From a virus: a DNA stretch of 64,000 nt. Shown piece after piece: positions 1-8,849 of the stretch. The notes beneath the pieces were generated by a model. The model had not been told where the DNA came from, did not search any database, and saw only the letters and a program-made list of their open reading frames with translations. The DNA is taken from IMG/VR virus record IMGVR_UViG_3300024520_000047, positions 62,001-126,000 of that record; one strand, written 5' to 3'. Within the stretch, counting starts at the first letter, position 1. Each line of letters opens with the position of its first letter. Made by a program: the position numbers and the translations under genes.

Positions 1-1953
1 TTTATTAGTGCATCCACACCAACAGGAAATTTTATAACAGTATCAGGTTCTTCTTATATGGAAGGATTTACAGTTTATACACCAACAGATGATTCAGCGG
101 CATTATATTTTAATGACTCAACTGCGGGAATTGTAACATCATTTCACAATGTACACTTTAAAGGTTCTAGCGTTTCTGGTGGTACTGGTGTTACATTAGG
201 GAAAGGACTTGTGATGGACAGTGGATTAGGTAGTGGACCACCTCCAGCTAAAATTATTTATACTGAATTAAGATATGGTGGTGGTAATTTAGATAGGTTA
301 GTTGAGGTTAATAAGGGGATTTTTGCATTAGATGGAATGCACGTACCAGGTGGTGGTACAATTAATAAGGGAATTCAAGTAAATGGTGGTAGAGCACAAA
401 TGATTAATGTAAATATTGGTAACCCTGGTTGTGGTATAGCATTAAGTGTTAGTGGTACATCTTCAAACAAACCAACAGTTGCTGGATTTGGTTTTAATAT
501 ATTTAATGTCCCAACAGGGATAGAAATAACATCAGATGATTATGATGTTGAGGTTCAACAAGGTAGATTAGATGCTGGAACTACAAACATATTAGTGTCA
601 AGTGGTGTAACGGGGTCAAATGGTAAATTAAATCTAACTGCGTTTTCAATGGATTCAACAAAGTTGTCTATTCCATATGGTTGGGTTAATTCACCACATA
701 CATTTCAATTTTCAGATATTGGTGAGTCACAAAATTTATCACCAATATTACGAAGTTGGTCAAACTTTGAAGTTGGACACGCAAATAAGGGGTTTGAAAC
801 TAATCTTGGTCGTGGTTCTGAATATCAGAATGGGGTGCATGTTATAACAAGTGGTGCTAGTGGTCCCGTGGTTGTTACCACAACAGCAAAAACAGAAGGT
901 GATTTATTTTCATTCCAATCATTAACTGCTGGAGAACAAATATATTTGGGTAGTTCTCAAAGGTATCCTAGTGGTGATTATCTTAATTTTAATGGTTTTG
1001 AGGTTGAGTATACGGGGTCAACTGGTGGAACATATACAATAGAGTATTATTCTGGTGGTACATGGGTAGATATAAAATATCAAGTTGTACACCATAATTT
1101 AGGGTATAATTATGCAAACACATTATTTTCAAGAAATGTTGGTACTTTGGAGGATATTAGATTTGGTGTAGAGGAAAATAATGGTTGGTCGACCACTACA
1201 ATTGATGGTCAAGAGGGTAAATGGATTAGAATAACAATGGTTACACCACCCGCATCTTTACCACAAATTGATTTAGTGTGGTTGGAACCATCACATACAG
1301 AAGTTAATGATAATGGTATATTAAATTTTTATGGTAACGCACTTTATAAAGATAGTTTAATTTCTGCAGGTAATATATTTGGGGAGTCTGGTGGGGTAGT
1401 AACGGGACTATTCGATGTTGGTACTCCTATACCTAGTACAACTGGGTGGGAACATACAGCAAAAAACTCTGAATTAAATCAAAGTGGAGATGCAATATAC
1501 ATGCAAGCAATATTACCCAGAGGGCTCTGTACAGCATATCCACTAACCATAAAACCTTATTATATTTTAGAAGGGAGTGCTCCCATCAATACTACACCAA
1601 CACTAATAACCTCTTTTATAACACGTGAAGTGTCCAGTGTAAAAATTACTGACCCAACGGGAGGAATTATTAATACACCCCGAACAGTAGCGAATACCCA
1701 TACATTAACATCTAATGCCGCCGTCGCAATAACTTCTGACTTAGTTAGTGGTGTACCAACTAGTGATTATTCAGATAAAGCTCACACCCTCAATAATATA
1801 TCATTTGATATTGATGAATACTACGAAGGGGATGCAATATTCATTAGATTAGAATTAGATGATGATGGTCAACCAAATCAAAATGTTATTATTTATGCAG
1901 TAGAAGTAGAAGTAGTAAAATGGGCATTAGGTGAAAGAATTAGAGTTGAATAA
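1..1953 (+). CDS. Tail-fibre / receptor-binding-like virion protein, 5'-truncated by the window edge
   Basis: The frame is open from base 1, so the first ATG inside the window (base 58) is probably not the true start and the N-terminus lies outside. The visible 651 codons are rich in Gly, Ser, Thr and Asn with short beta-strand-like segments. The first half has the rhythm of a right-handed beta-helix (repeated short hydrophobic strands separated by Gly/Asn turns), as in phage fibres and depolymerases. The second half carries a compact beta domain (NGFEVEYTGSTGGTYTIEYY, then WIRITMV) and ends with ...GERIRVE. No catalytic motif is recognisable. It is followed after 11 nt by another fibre-like gene on the same strand. 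The fibre role is inferred from composition and position. Confidence 0.6.
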   Translation, partial: FISASTPTGNFITVSGSSYMEGFTVYTPTDDSAALYFNDSTAGIVTSFHNVHFKGSSVSGGTGVTLGKGLVMDSGLGSGPPPAKIIYTELRYGGGNLDRLVEVNKGIFALDGMHVPGGGTINKGIQVNGGRAQMINVNIGNPGCGIALSVSGTSSNKPTVAGFGFNIFNVPTGIEITSDDYDVEVQQGRLDAGTTNILVSSGVTGSNGKLNLTAFSMDSTKLSIPYGWVNSPHTFQFSDIGESQNLSPILRSWSNFEVGHANKGFETNLGRGSEYQNGVHVITSGASGPVVVTTTAKTEGDLFSFQSLTAGEQIYLGSSQRYPSGDYLNFNGFEVEYTGSTGGTYTIEYYSGGTWVDIKYQVVHHNLGYNYANTLFSRNVGTLEDIRFGVEENNGWSTTTIDGQEGKWIRITMVTPPASLPQIDLVWLEPSHTEVNDNGILNFYGNALYKDSLISAGNIFGESGGVVTGLFDVGTPIPSTTGWEHTAKNSELNQSGDAIYMQAILPRGLCTAYPLTIKPYYILEGSAPINTTPTLITSFITREVSSVKITDPTGGIINTPRTVANTHTLTSNAAVAITSDLVSGVPTSDYSDKAHTLNNISFDIDEYYEGDAIFIRLELDDDGQPNQNVIIYAVEVEVVKWALGERIRVE

Positions 1954-1964
1954 CATTATAAAAA

Positions 1965-2951
1965 ATGGCAGTAGCAAACTTATTATTATACGAAACAGGA
2001 TTTACGGGAACGGCATTTACTGTAGTTCATAATCTAGATAGGTTAAATCTAGATTATAGAATTGTATGTAGTGGGTCTAGTAGGCCTGATTTAATAGATA
2101 AAATTAATTTTACTACCGGAAATGAAAGAAATAGTTTTAGTGTTACTTTAACATCATCTAATGTAGGTATAATTCAATTATTAGACTATAATAAATATGC
2201 CCTTAATTTACCATCCCCAGAAAGAATTAATATAGGTTCACAGATGGGTTTTGTTAGTGGAACCACCCTTAATGGTACCACACTAGAATTAGGCAGAACT
2301 GGAGGTCTACCACCATTTTCAACAAACTTATCAAGTATAGATAAAGATAGGTATGTGACGGGTGCAACATTAAACTCAACAACTTTAGAATTAGAAAGAA
2401 ATGGTGGTTTGCCAGCTGTTACGGTTGATTTAGCAAATATTGATACAGATAAATTTGTTAGTGGTGGAACATTTAATACTGGAACAAGCAGTATAGATTT
2501 TATTGGTAATTCTTCGGATACGACATTTAGTGTGGGGATGGGGATTATTCAACACGATAGACAAAGCGTAAGTGCCACCATGGCTGGAGTAACACAGACA
2601 AGCTATACGGCAATACCAACACTTGACTTAACAACAGGCAATTTGGGGGGGACTGGAGATTATATTATGACTTTTAATTGTTATTTTGAAACGTCTAAAA
2701 AAGAGAGGGAGGTATCTTTTATAATGTCTGGTAATAGTTTTGGTCAATTATCTAATTCTGAAAGAGTTCAAAGAATTAGTAAGGATGAAGATAAGGACCC
2801 CTATACATTAGCCACCTCCGCTTATGTTGAAAATTTATCAAGTGGAAATGTAATTACGGTAGCATTCAAAAATAGTGGTAATGGTACTATCACCATATCT
2901 AATTCTACTTTAACCATAGATGGAATAAGAACAACAAATAACATATCATGA
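1965..2951 (+). CDS. Fibre-like virion protein with short internal repeats
   Basis: 328 aa. Residues about 95-170 hold two clear copies and one degenerate copy of a unit of the form SG-x-TLN-x-TTLEL-x-R-x-GGLP ... ID-x-D(K/R), typical of repeated stalk modules in phage fibres. The C-terminal part (about 195-328) is a beta-rich Ser/Thr/Asn domain that could be a tip or trimerisation domain. It begins 11 nt after the upstream fibre gene and ends 1 nt before the next ATG, so the three genes are probably one transcript. No Shine-Dalgarno is visible before the ATG. The function (host adsorption) is inferred. Confidence 0.55.
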   Translation: MAVANLLLYETGFTGTAFTVVHNLDRLNLDYRIVCSGSSRPDLIDKINFTTGNERNSFSVTLTSSNVGIIQLLDYNKYALNLPSPERINIGSQMGFVSGTTLNGTTLELGRTGGLPPFSTNLSSIDKDRYVTGATLNSTTLELERNGGLPAVTVDLANIDTDKFVSGGTFNTGTSSIDFIGNSSDTTFSVGMGIIQHDRQSVSATMAGVTQTSYTAIPTLDLTTGNLGGTGDYIMTFNCYFETSKKEREVSFIMSGNSFGQLSNSERVQRISKDEDKDPYTLATSAYVENLSSGNVITVAFKNSGNGTITISNSTLTIDGIRTTNNIS

Positions 2952-2952
2952 T

Positions 2953-3687
2953 ATGAATTATAATTTATTTGGATACGATATAAATGGTGAAACGGTGGGT
3001 GTTGATTTACAAAGTTGGCACTTAGAAGATTTAAATGGTAACGAGTCCTTTGTTTTGGTTAGTGGTCAAACATTAAGTGGGTATACAAATATTACCTCTA
3101 TAGAAAATATGTATAATTTAGGTATTAAACCTTGTGATACATATCAAACATGGCAAAAAGGTGTGAGATTATGTGGTTATGAAACTGGTTGGTCAGCGAT
3201 GACAAATACAGAAAAAGATTATATTATTGATGCATATGCTTATCCTGAAGGTTCTACAGAAATAATAACTTATTTAATGAGCTCAAAGGGAATGACACAA
3301 AATGAAGCCGAAAGTTATTTAATTAATAAGTGGCATACTTACTGGAATAGTTTCTTAGAAGATTGCCCACAAAGATGGAGTAACGCAGCTAAAGTTACTG
3401 TGGGGTATTTACCGTTTAGTGCATCATCACAATTATTAGACACAGTAAATGTTTTAGTTGATAAATACTTAATTGCTGGGAGACTAGGTATCGGCTATGG
3501 GGACACAAGTGATGGTTTAATGAATTTTATTATGTCGTCAAGTGGTTACGTTGGAAACGGATTAGAAGAATATTGTGTGGCACACGGTTTCATTTTGAAA
3601 AAAAATGATTATAATAGTTTTAGAAATGATTTACAAAATACAATTATTGACCCTTATTTTTGGTCAGAAATTGAACGGTACATCTAA
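2953..3687 (+). CDS. Unknown protein in the fibre gene cluster
   Basis: 244 aa. I do not recognise a family. The first 60 residues are beta-rich (YNLFGYDINGETVGVDL); the rest looks helical and globular with scattered Trp and Tyr (TWQKGVRLCGYETGW, KWHTYWNSFLEDCPQRW). There is no signal peptide or membrane helix. The ATG is one base after the TGA of the preceding fibre gene, which suggests translational coupling and a role with the fibres, for example a fibre chaperone or a virion component. That role is a guess from position only. Confidence 0.45.
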   Translation: MNYNLFGYDINGETVGVDLQSWHLEDLNGNESFVLVSGQTLSGYTNITSIENMYNLGIKPCDTYQTWQKGVRLCGYETGWSAMTNTEKDYIIDAYAYPEGSTEIITYLMSSKGMTQNEAESYLINKWHTYWNSFLEDCPQRWSNAAKVTVGYLPFSASSQLLDTVNVLVDKYLIAGRLGIGYGDTSDGLMNFIMSSSGYVGNGLEEYCVAHGFILKKNDYNSFRNDLQNTIIDPYFWSEIERYI

Positions 3688-3713
3688 ATAATTTTTTAAA
3701 ACTTTTTAAGCTA

Positions 3714-4370
3714 GTGGAAACAACAATTAAATTTAAAATGGTGGATACTTGTAGTATCCAACTGGGAGACCACTTTAATACTATGGTAGGTAATTATATA
3801 ACCATAGCAAAAGTCATAAACCCAGATAGAGTAATACTTCACCACGATAATGAAAATCATAAGTATATTGAGGCTAATCAAAAACAATATTACGGTTTAA
3901 TAGAAGCGTTAGCAAATAGTAATCTATTAAAAAATAATAGTAAAATTGTTGACTTAGGGTGTGGCCTATGTACAACACTATATAATTTAAGTTTACAATT
4001 TTTACATTATAATATAAATGCCAATTTTTATGGAATAGAACATAATAAAGAGTTAATAGATACTTTTACTAATTATTTAAGTCCCTTATGGACTAGTAAT
4101 AAACCGTCTTTATCCTTAGAAGATATAATGAAAAGTGACCTAACCAATTATGATTTAATTTTATCATACCAACCACTTAAAGGTGATAACGTTAGAAACA
4201 TGTATAATAAAATTTCTAATGAAATGAAAAGTGGTTCTATTTTTTATGAACACAGACATAAGGAGAAGGAATGTAGGGAAATATTAAATAATTGTATGTC
4301 TAAAAATAACATAGAACCTATAACTTTGCTATTTGGGGGTGAAAAACAACCTCTATTTATAAAAAAATAA
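3714..4370 (+). CDS. SAM-dependent methyltransferase-like protein
   Basis: 218 aa from a GTG at 3714; an in-frame ATG at 3738 is an equally good start. A class I methyltransferase core is visible: motif I KIVDLGCGLCTTLYNLS (residues 78-94), an acidic residue ending strand 2 in NFYGIEHNKELID (E109), and a strand-4-like segment YDLILSYQPL. No DPPY/NPPF motif or C5-cytosine PC motif is present, so a DNA base methylase is not supported; the substrate is unknown. It is the last + strand gene of the left block and meets the minus-strand block tail to tail with about 20 nt between. Confidence 0.6.
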   Translation: METTIKFKMVDTCSIQLGDHFNTMVGNYITIAKVINPDRVILHHDNENHKYIEANQKQYYGLIEALANSNLLKNNSKIVDLGCGLCTTLYNLSLQFLHYNINANFYGIEHNKELIDTFTNYLSPLWTSNKPSLSLEDIMKSDLTNYDLILSYQPLKGDNVRNMYNKISNEMKSGSIFYEHRHKEKECREILNNCMSKNNIEPITLLFGGEKQPLFIKK

Positions 4371-4390
4371 AAACCACATAATTAATATAT

Positions 4391-4774
4391 TCAATTAAGG
4401 CAAATTGGTCCTGTTGTGGATGGTTGGAATACCTTTAAAGACTGTAATTCTTCTCTAAATTTTTGTGTAAAAACTATTTTAGGTACACCATCTTCCCCCT
4501 TTTCAATTATAATGTCCTCATTCTCACTTAATAAATGCAAGCCATCTCTCATTATTTGTGCGTGAAGTATTTCCAACATATCTAATATTTGTTTTTTGGA
4601 AATTGTAGGGTCACCATACTCATTATAGTTAGATAGTGCCACCCTCTCTACCTCAACCATAAACATATCAAATTCAACACCAGGAAATTTAGACAATAAA
4701 CCGTCCTGTGCTTGGGGATTTTTTTTGAAAAAATCACGTAACGTTTTCAAGTATATGTGAATATCTACTTCCAT
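4391..4774 (-). CDS. Hypothetical protein
   Basis: 127 aa, mostly helical and acidic (LKTLRDFFKKNPQAQDGLL near the N-terminus; SKKQILDMLEILHAQIM mid-protein), ending with a short beta-like segment and ICLN. No family recognised, no signal or membrane segment. A TATTTATA box lies 4 nt before the ATG. It is the last gene of the minus-strand block before the convergent methyltransferase gene. Confidence 0.5.
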   Translation of the reverse strand: MEVDIHIYLKTLRDFFKKNPQAQDGLLSKFPGVEFDMFMVEVERVALSNYNEYGDPTISKKQILDMLEILHAQIMRDGLHLLSENEDIIIEKGEDGVPKIVFTQKFREELQSLKVFQPSTTGPICLN

Positions 4775-4843
4775 AATATATAAATATTTTTATTATTACA
4801 ATAATAATAAAAATTTTCTATTTAACAAAATAAAAAATAATTT

Positions 4844-6169
4844 TTACTTAACCAGAACAATTTCTCCTTGGTCTATTTTTGATTGTAGTAATGGTGGAAT
4901 TTGAACTTTGGGAGAATTACGTATATTGATTACCTCTAAATTTTTAAGATTGACTAAAGACTCTGGGAGTGATTCTAAATCTGGATTATTGGGGACTGAA
5001 ATGAACTGTAACTCTTTAAGTCTATTTCCTAAATCTTCAGGCATTGACTTTAATATTCCTTCAACATGTAATACTTGTAATTTAGGGAAATCTAAAATTT
5101 GTGGATGTAAAGGCATGGAGGGTATATCCTCATCATCCCCTCTCCTGTTTCCTTTTTCAAAATCAAATCTAATTAATGTCTTAGGTAATTTATCAAAGAA
5201 TTCATCAAAGCCATATAAAGCAATAAATCTAGAAACTGAATCATTCGGGTAGTTGATTTGGACTTTGTCTCCAAAATCCTTATTTAAGGACTTGGCAAAT
5301 TCATGTTTAAAGAATTCTTTAAGTTCTAACCCGTCCTCTTGTAACCATTTTTCTAAACTAATTGACCTATCATCGTGGTCCATAAATTGATTACTGGGAA
5401 AATGAAATTGATATTTGGGTCGGGGTTCACCCATACCTCTACCACTTCCTACAATATCGTTTTTATCTCTAATAATATATAAGGGTCCTTGTTTAGAATA
5501 GGTGTCGTAATAATTCCATCCAGTTGAAGCTGTACACCATCTTGTTAAAGGAGCACCTGCCATATCACAACTTACTTCTTTGGTCATTGGCGCAACTACC
5601 TCCCAACGGTCTCCATCGTACATATAATCCACATCCTCTCGCTTTCTTCTTTCCTTTTCTTCAGATTTAGTGACCACTTCCTCTTCCATAGAAAAATCTT
5701 TGGTTAGGTCGTATAATTCATCTACATCATTAATTTGATTGATGTCTCTTTTGTTTGCGTCTATTCTACCTTTAAATCGGTCGAACTTCGCTAAATCCTC
5801 AGTCACTTTATATAAATCCTCAACAAATCTCTCTTGTAGGGTTTTAATTACATCATTCCATTCGGGGGTACCATAACTAAATTCTTCATCAGCTTTTTGT
5901 TGCAACCCTAAATATTGTTTGATTATCCATTGAGTGTAGGACCCAACTTTTTCTATATTACCATCATCTATATCGGCATCTTCCTCTGCCTTACTCGTTG
6001 GGTCAGCTAACATAATAGCTCTCATAACATCCAAAGGAACTTTGGCTGGTATAACTTTCCCATTCTTTTTCTTCTTAGGTTTAGTATACCTATCAATGAA
6101 AATCTCATACCGTGATACTTCCTCGGTAATAATTTCCTCAACTTGCATAAGAAGACTTGTAAAACTCAT
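4844..6169 (-). CDS. 'WCTA'-motif protein with C-terminal leucine-rich repeats
   Basis: 441 aa. Three parts are visible. Residues 1-60 are helical with a basic KPKKKK stretch and the phrase MRAIMLADPTSK. Residues about 205-270 form a conserved-looking domain with LTRWCTAS, then YYDTYSKQGPLYIIRD and YQFHFPSNQFMDHDD; I have seen this arrangement in phage hypothetical proteins but know no assigned activity. Residues about 320-435 are leucine-rich repeats (LPKTLIRFDF, LQVLHVEG, LKELQFISVPNN, LESLPESLVNLKNLEVINI), a protein-binding scaffold fold uncommon in phages. Whether the central domain is catalytic is unknown. A TATTTATT box lies 13 nt before the ATG. Confidence 0.55.
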   Translation of the reverse strand: MSFTSLLMQVEEIITEEVSRYEIFIDRYTKPKKKKNGKVIPAKVPLDVMRAIMLADPTSKAEEDADIDDGNIEKVGSYTQWIIKQYLGLQQKADEEFSYGTPEWNDVIKTLQERFVEDLYKVTEDLAKFDRFKGRIDANKRDINQINDVDELYDLTKDFSMEEEVVTKSEEKERRKREDVDYMYDGDRWEVVAPMTKEVSCDMAGAPLTRWCTASTGWNYYDTYSKQGPLYIIRDKNDIVGSGRGMGEPRPKYQFHFPSNQFMDHDDRSISLEKWLQEDGLELKEFFKHEFAKSLNKDFGDKVQINYPNDSVSRFIALYGFDEFFDKLPKTLIRFDFEKGNRRGDDEDIPSMPLHPQILDFPKLQVLHVEGILKSMPEDLGNRLKELQFISVPNNPDLESLPESLVNLKNLEVINIRNSPKVQIPPLLQSKIDQGEIVLVK

Positions 6170-6211
6170 AAACGATTTTTATAATAAATATCCAGTTATA
6201 AGATAAATTCA

Positions 6212-6496
6212 CTAACAACTTAAGTTATATCTCGTAACAATTTTTTTAGATACATTATCTTGATTACCTTCTTTACAGACCATAGAGTAAGCCTTCTTAA
6301 TTGCTGCGAAAGCATCTGTAAAATTTCCCTTTACCAAATTCTTTCCTCTGTAAATTCTACCTTCGGTAGAACCTTTGGTATTTTTTGTACCCGCATGCCC
6401 CCTTACAGTTTTAGGCATTACCGTTTTTTGACGTACATCATACGTTCCGATTCTACATATATAAGAACCCATTTTTGTTGCTTTACTTACACGCAT
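6212..6496 (-). CDS. Small basic hypothetical protein with its own host-type promoter
   Basis: 94 aa, rich in Lys, Arg, Gly and Thr (KATKMGSYICRIGTYDVRQK; PKTVRGHAGTKNTKGSTEG) with a helical C-terminal half (FTDAFAAIKKAYSMVCKEG). The composition would suit nucleic-acid binding but no family is recognised. A strong Bacteroidota-type promoter lies 30-60 nt upstream, so it is probably transcribed separately by host-type RNA polymerase and may be an early gene. Confidence 0.5.
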   Translation of the reverse strand: MRVSKATKMGSYICRIGTYDVRQKTVMPKTVRGHAGTKNTKGSTEGRIYRGKNLVKGNFTDAFAAIKKAYSMVCKEGNQDNVSKKIVTRYNLSC

Positions 6497-6525
6497 TTTT
6501 AATTTTTTTAAAGATTAATAAAGTA

Positions 6526-6556
6526 CAAAGATAACAAATTTTTTTTTATCTACCAA
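6526..6556 (-). promoter_or_regulatory. Bacteroidota-type promoter for the 94-aa gene
   Basis: On the minus strand, TATCTTTG (6533-6526) matches the Bacteroidota -7 element TAnnTTTG exactly. A TTG at 6556-6554 is separated from it by 20 nt, the expected -33 spacing. The start codon at 6496 leaves a leader of roughly 20-25 nt. The -33 element lies in the last codons of the upstream gene. Confidence 0.6.
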
Positions 6557-7712
6557 CTTCTTTTAAGTAATTTTTTTGTGTTAACTCCCACGACATATCT
6601 ATAATATCCCAATAAAATAATTGTTCTTCTTTTATTTTTCCTTGATTCCACAGTTTTTCATACCGTCTCAAAGCCTTTGGTTTCCACCATTTACAAGTAT
6701 ATTGGACATCCTCTTCAAATTTTTTCTTTAATCTTAAGGAAGTCTCTGGTATTTCACTCTTTAAAAATTCATTTCCATTTTCATATAATTGTGCTAAAAA
6801 TACCCCCCTTTTAAATCCATGGTCATATGTAGACGGTTTGATTCCACAATGTTTGAAAACTTTATTAATAATATTTTGTTTAGGGCCCGTCGCACTAATT
6901 GCTTTTTTATGTTCTTCTGGGTAGTTTTCTTTCAACCATTGGTTCCACGGTAAATAGACACCATCATCTGGTTTAAGTCTAACTTGCCCCGCAGTTTCAC
7001 CTAATGTTTTAAAATGAGGCATTCCATTATACATTGAATGAACCCCATATAATGAAGTAGTCCCTACAGCAATTAATTTATCCCCATATTTTTCTTCCCA
7101 TGCATCTCTAATGGTTTTACAGGTAGTAAGAGCAGCAATTAATTTTCCCATTATTAAATTATACCCTCCCGGTTGTGTGGAGACAATGGTAGTCGCAATA
7201 CAGGTATTGTTCAATTTATGATTATCAAACTTATCTTTTTTGGTCCACCCTATATAGTGGTCTCTTACTTTAATACTAGTTACATCGGACCCTATACATA
7301 TCTGACCTAAAATCTTTTGGGTAGGCCTGTCCTTTACCCAAAATTTCATATTCCTTCCAGGATTCGCTACCCATTCCATAGTATGAATAAGTTTGCGCAC
7401 ATTAACCCATTGAGTTACTCCTTTACCCTTTTCTGCTTTTTCAACATAGGGGTCCAACTCTTCTATTTCTTTTATAGTTTGGTGGATGTCCCAGATATTA
7501 GTAGGTGCCCACAATTCTTTTTTATAATCAAATAAAGTTTTTTTTATTTTGGACATTTTTCCTCCTTTATTCATTTCTTGCCACTTCTTATATAAAGTTT
7601 GTTCTTCTACTGTCATTTCTTTCAGCATATCTAAATTTTCTATAAGTTTTTCTTTCATGCCTTCAAAATCAAAGGTCTCTTCTTCTTGAAATAATTCCAA
7701 CTGATTTTCCAT
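6546..7712 (-). CDS. DUF4338 / DruA-like protein
   Basis: 388 aa. The core (about 130-270) contains KILGQICIGSDVTSIKVRD, HYIGW, a stretch N-T-C-I-A-T..., NLIMGKLIAALTTCKTIRDA, WEEKYGDKLIAVGTTSLYG and FKTLGETAGQVRLKPDDG. The order RD-x-(F/Y)IGW, then N...R/T-C-x-hydrophobic, then G-K-L, W-x-x-(K/R)YG and a (T/E)-T-S-x-Y-G strand matches my recollection of the DUF4338 family, which includes DruA of the Druantia defence system and many phage homologues. Molecular activity is unassigned in most members. The ATG follows the stop of a 55-aa gene after one base. The N-terminal about 100 residues are a charged helical region. Family assignment is moderate, function open. Confidence 0.55.
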   Translation of the reverse strand: MENQLELFQEEETFDFEGMKEKLIENLDMLKEMTVEEQTLYKKWQEMNKGGKMSKIKKTLFDYKKELWAPTNIWDIHQTIKEIEELDPYVEKAEKGKGVTQWVNVRKLIHTMEWVANPGRNMKFWVKDRPTQKILGQICIGSDVTSIKVRDHYIGWTKKDKFDNHKLNNTCIATTIVSTQPGGYNLIMGKLIAALTTCKTIRDAWEEKYGDKLIAVGTTSLYGVHSMYNGMPHFKTLGETAGQVRLKPDDGVYLPWNQWLKENYPEEHKKAISATGPKQNIINKVFKHCGIKPSTYDHGFKRGVFLAQLYENGNEFLKSEIPETSLRLKKKFEEDVQYTCKWWKPKALRRYEKLWNQGKIKEEQLFYWDIIDMSWELTQKNYLKEVGR

Positions 7713-7713
7713 A

Positions 7714-7881
7714 CTATATAAATAAATTTTTAATGTCCAGAATTAAACTAATTAACCCATACCCAGTTAAAATAGTATAGATTATTATTAAAATAAAAAC
7801 TAATTTTTCTTTTTTCCCTTTAACCACCTCAGTAGTATTTAAATCTTGGAGTGGTTTATTTTTACATCCTTTACAAGCCAT
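7714..7881 (-). CDS. Small membrane protein with N-terminal CxxC
   Basis: 55 aa. The N-terminus is MACKGCKNKPLQD (a CxxC pair at residues 3 and 6), then a Lys-rich stretch and one strongly hydrophobic helix (LVFILIIIYTILTGYGLISLI, residues about 27-47). It fits exactly between the dnaJ stop (7884) and the start of the next gene (7712), with 2-nt and 1-nt gaps, which supports it as a real gene. A single-pass inner-membrane protein with a cytoplasmic metal- or thiol-binding tip is the simplest reading. Confidence 0.6.
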   Translation of the reverse strand: MACKGCKNKPLQDLNTTEVVKGKKEKLVFILIIIYTILTGYGLISLILDIKNLFI

Positions 7882-7883
7882 AA

Positions 7884-8849
7884 TTATATATTAAAATTTT
7901 CACTTTTTCTTAAATTATTTAATAATTCTTCTTCATCTATAGTTATAGAGAGTGGTGTAGTTGGCTTTATAAAGACAAATAAATTTCCCTTAAACCCATC
8001 TGGGGATGTAGCCGTGTAAAATCCCTTTCCTTTTAACTGAAGAGGTTTATCATAATCCTGATATTTTGGAGTTGCTACTTTTAATGGCCCATCAAAATGT
8101 GGTATTATTATTTCCTTCCCCAATATTAAATTAACAAAACTCATTTCTACCTCATACCTTAAATCTGCACCTTGTCGCTGGAAATGTTGATGTTGGTTAA
8201 CTACTAAGATAAGAATTATATCTCCATCAATGCCTCCCCAAATACCGTGACCTTTTCCACGTAATCTCATCATGTGTCCTTCTTCTATTCCTTTAGGTAT
8301 TTTAAATTTTATTTCTTCTATTATTTCATTTCCACCATTTAAAAATCCTACACCAAAACAATCATTACAAACAGTATTGATTAGTTGTCTAAAAAATCCG
8401 TTACCCGCCATTCTTTCAATTACACCAGCACCGTTACATATGGGGCACGATTTATTATTTGAGACTCGTCTATGGGTTTTTATTATTTTTTCATTTCCAA
8501 AATAACAATCTTCAAGTGTTACAGTAACTTTTACTTTTATATCGTTACCTTTTCTATGTCGAGGGCGTTGCTGCATTCCATCACGACCAAAAAATCTTTC
8601 AAATATATCAAAAGGGTCACTACCACGATTTGAGAAAAAATCGTGTAATTGTGGTCCTCCATTATCGTATTGTGCTTTTTTAGTTGTGTCACTAAGTACA
8701 CCATACGCTTCAGAAATCTCTTTAAATTTTTCTTCCCCTTGGGGATTTTTATCTGGGTGATACTTTAAAGAAAGTTTACGATAACTTTTTTTTATTTCTT
8801 CAGTGGTGGCGTCTTTACTTATGCCAAGTATTTCATAATAATTTTTCAT
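7884..8849 (-). CDS. dnaJ: DnaJ-type co-chaperone with a reduced zinc domain
   Basis: 321 aa. Residues 1-65 are a J-domain with the invariant HPD at 31-33, which stimulates DnaK/Hsp70 ATPase. A Gly/Phe-rich linker ([21 protein letters not shown]) follows. The Cys-rich region holds only two of the four CxxCxGxG motifs (CPICNGAG at 135-142 and CNDCFGVG at 161-168), so it can form one zinc centre, not the usual two. The C-terminal substrate-binding beta domains are present ([30 protein letters not shown]). Phage DnaJ proteins probably assist replication-complex or virion folding together with host DnaK. The start codon abuts the divergent gene at 8850. Confidence 0.9.
   Translation of the reverse strand: MKNYYEILGISKDATTEEIKKSYRKLSLKYHPDKNPQGEEKFKEISEAYGVLSDTTKKAQYDNGGPQLHDFFSNRGSDPFDIFERFFGRDGMQQRPRHRKGNDIKVKVTVTLEDCYFGNEKIIKTHRRVSNNKSCPICNGAGVIERMAGNGFFRQLINTVCNDCFGVGFLNGGNEIIEEIKFKIPKGIEEGHMMRLRGKGHGIWGGIDGDIILILVVNQHQHFQRQGADLRYEVEMSFVNLILGKEIIIPHFDGPLKVATPKYQDYDKPLQLKGKGFYTATSPDGFKGNLFVFIKPTTPLSITIDEEELLNNLRKSENFNI

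Noticed and set aside
7717-7724. TATTTATA box before the DUF4338-like gene
   Set aside because: It lies within the last codons of the 55-aa membrane gene and may be coding only, so it is not listed as a regulatory site.
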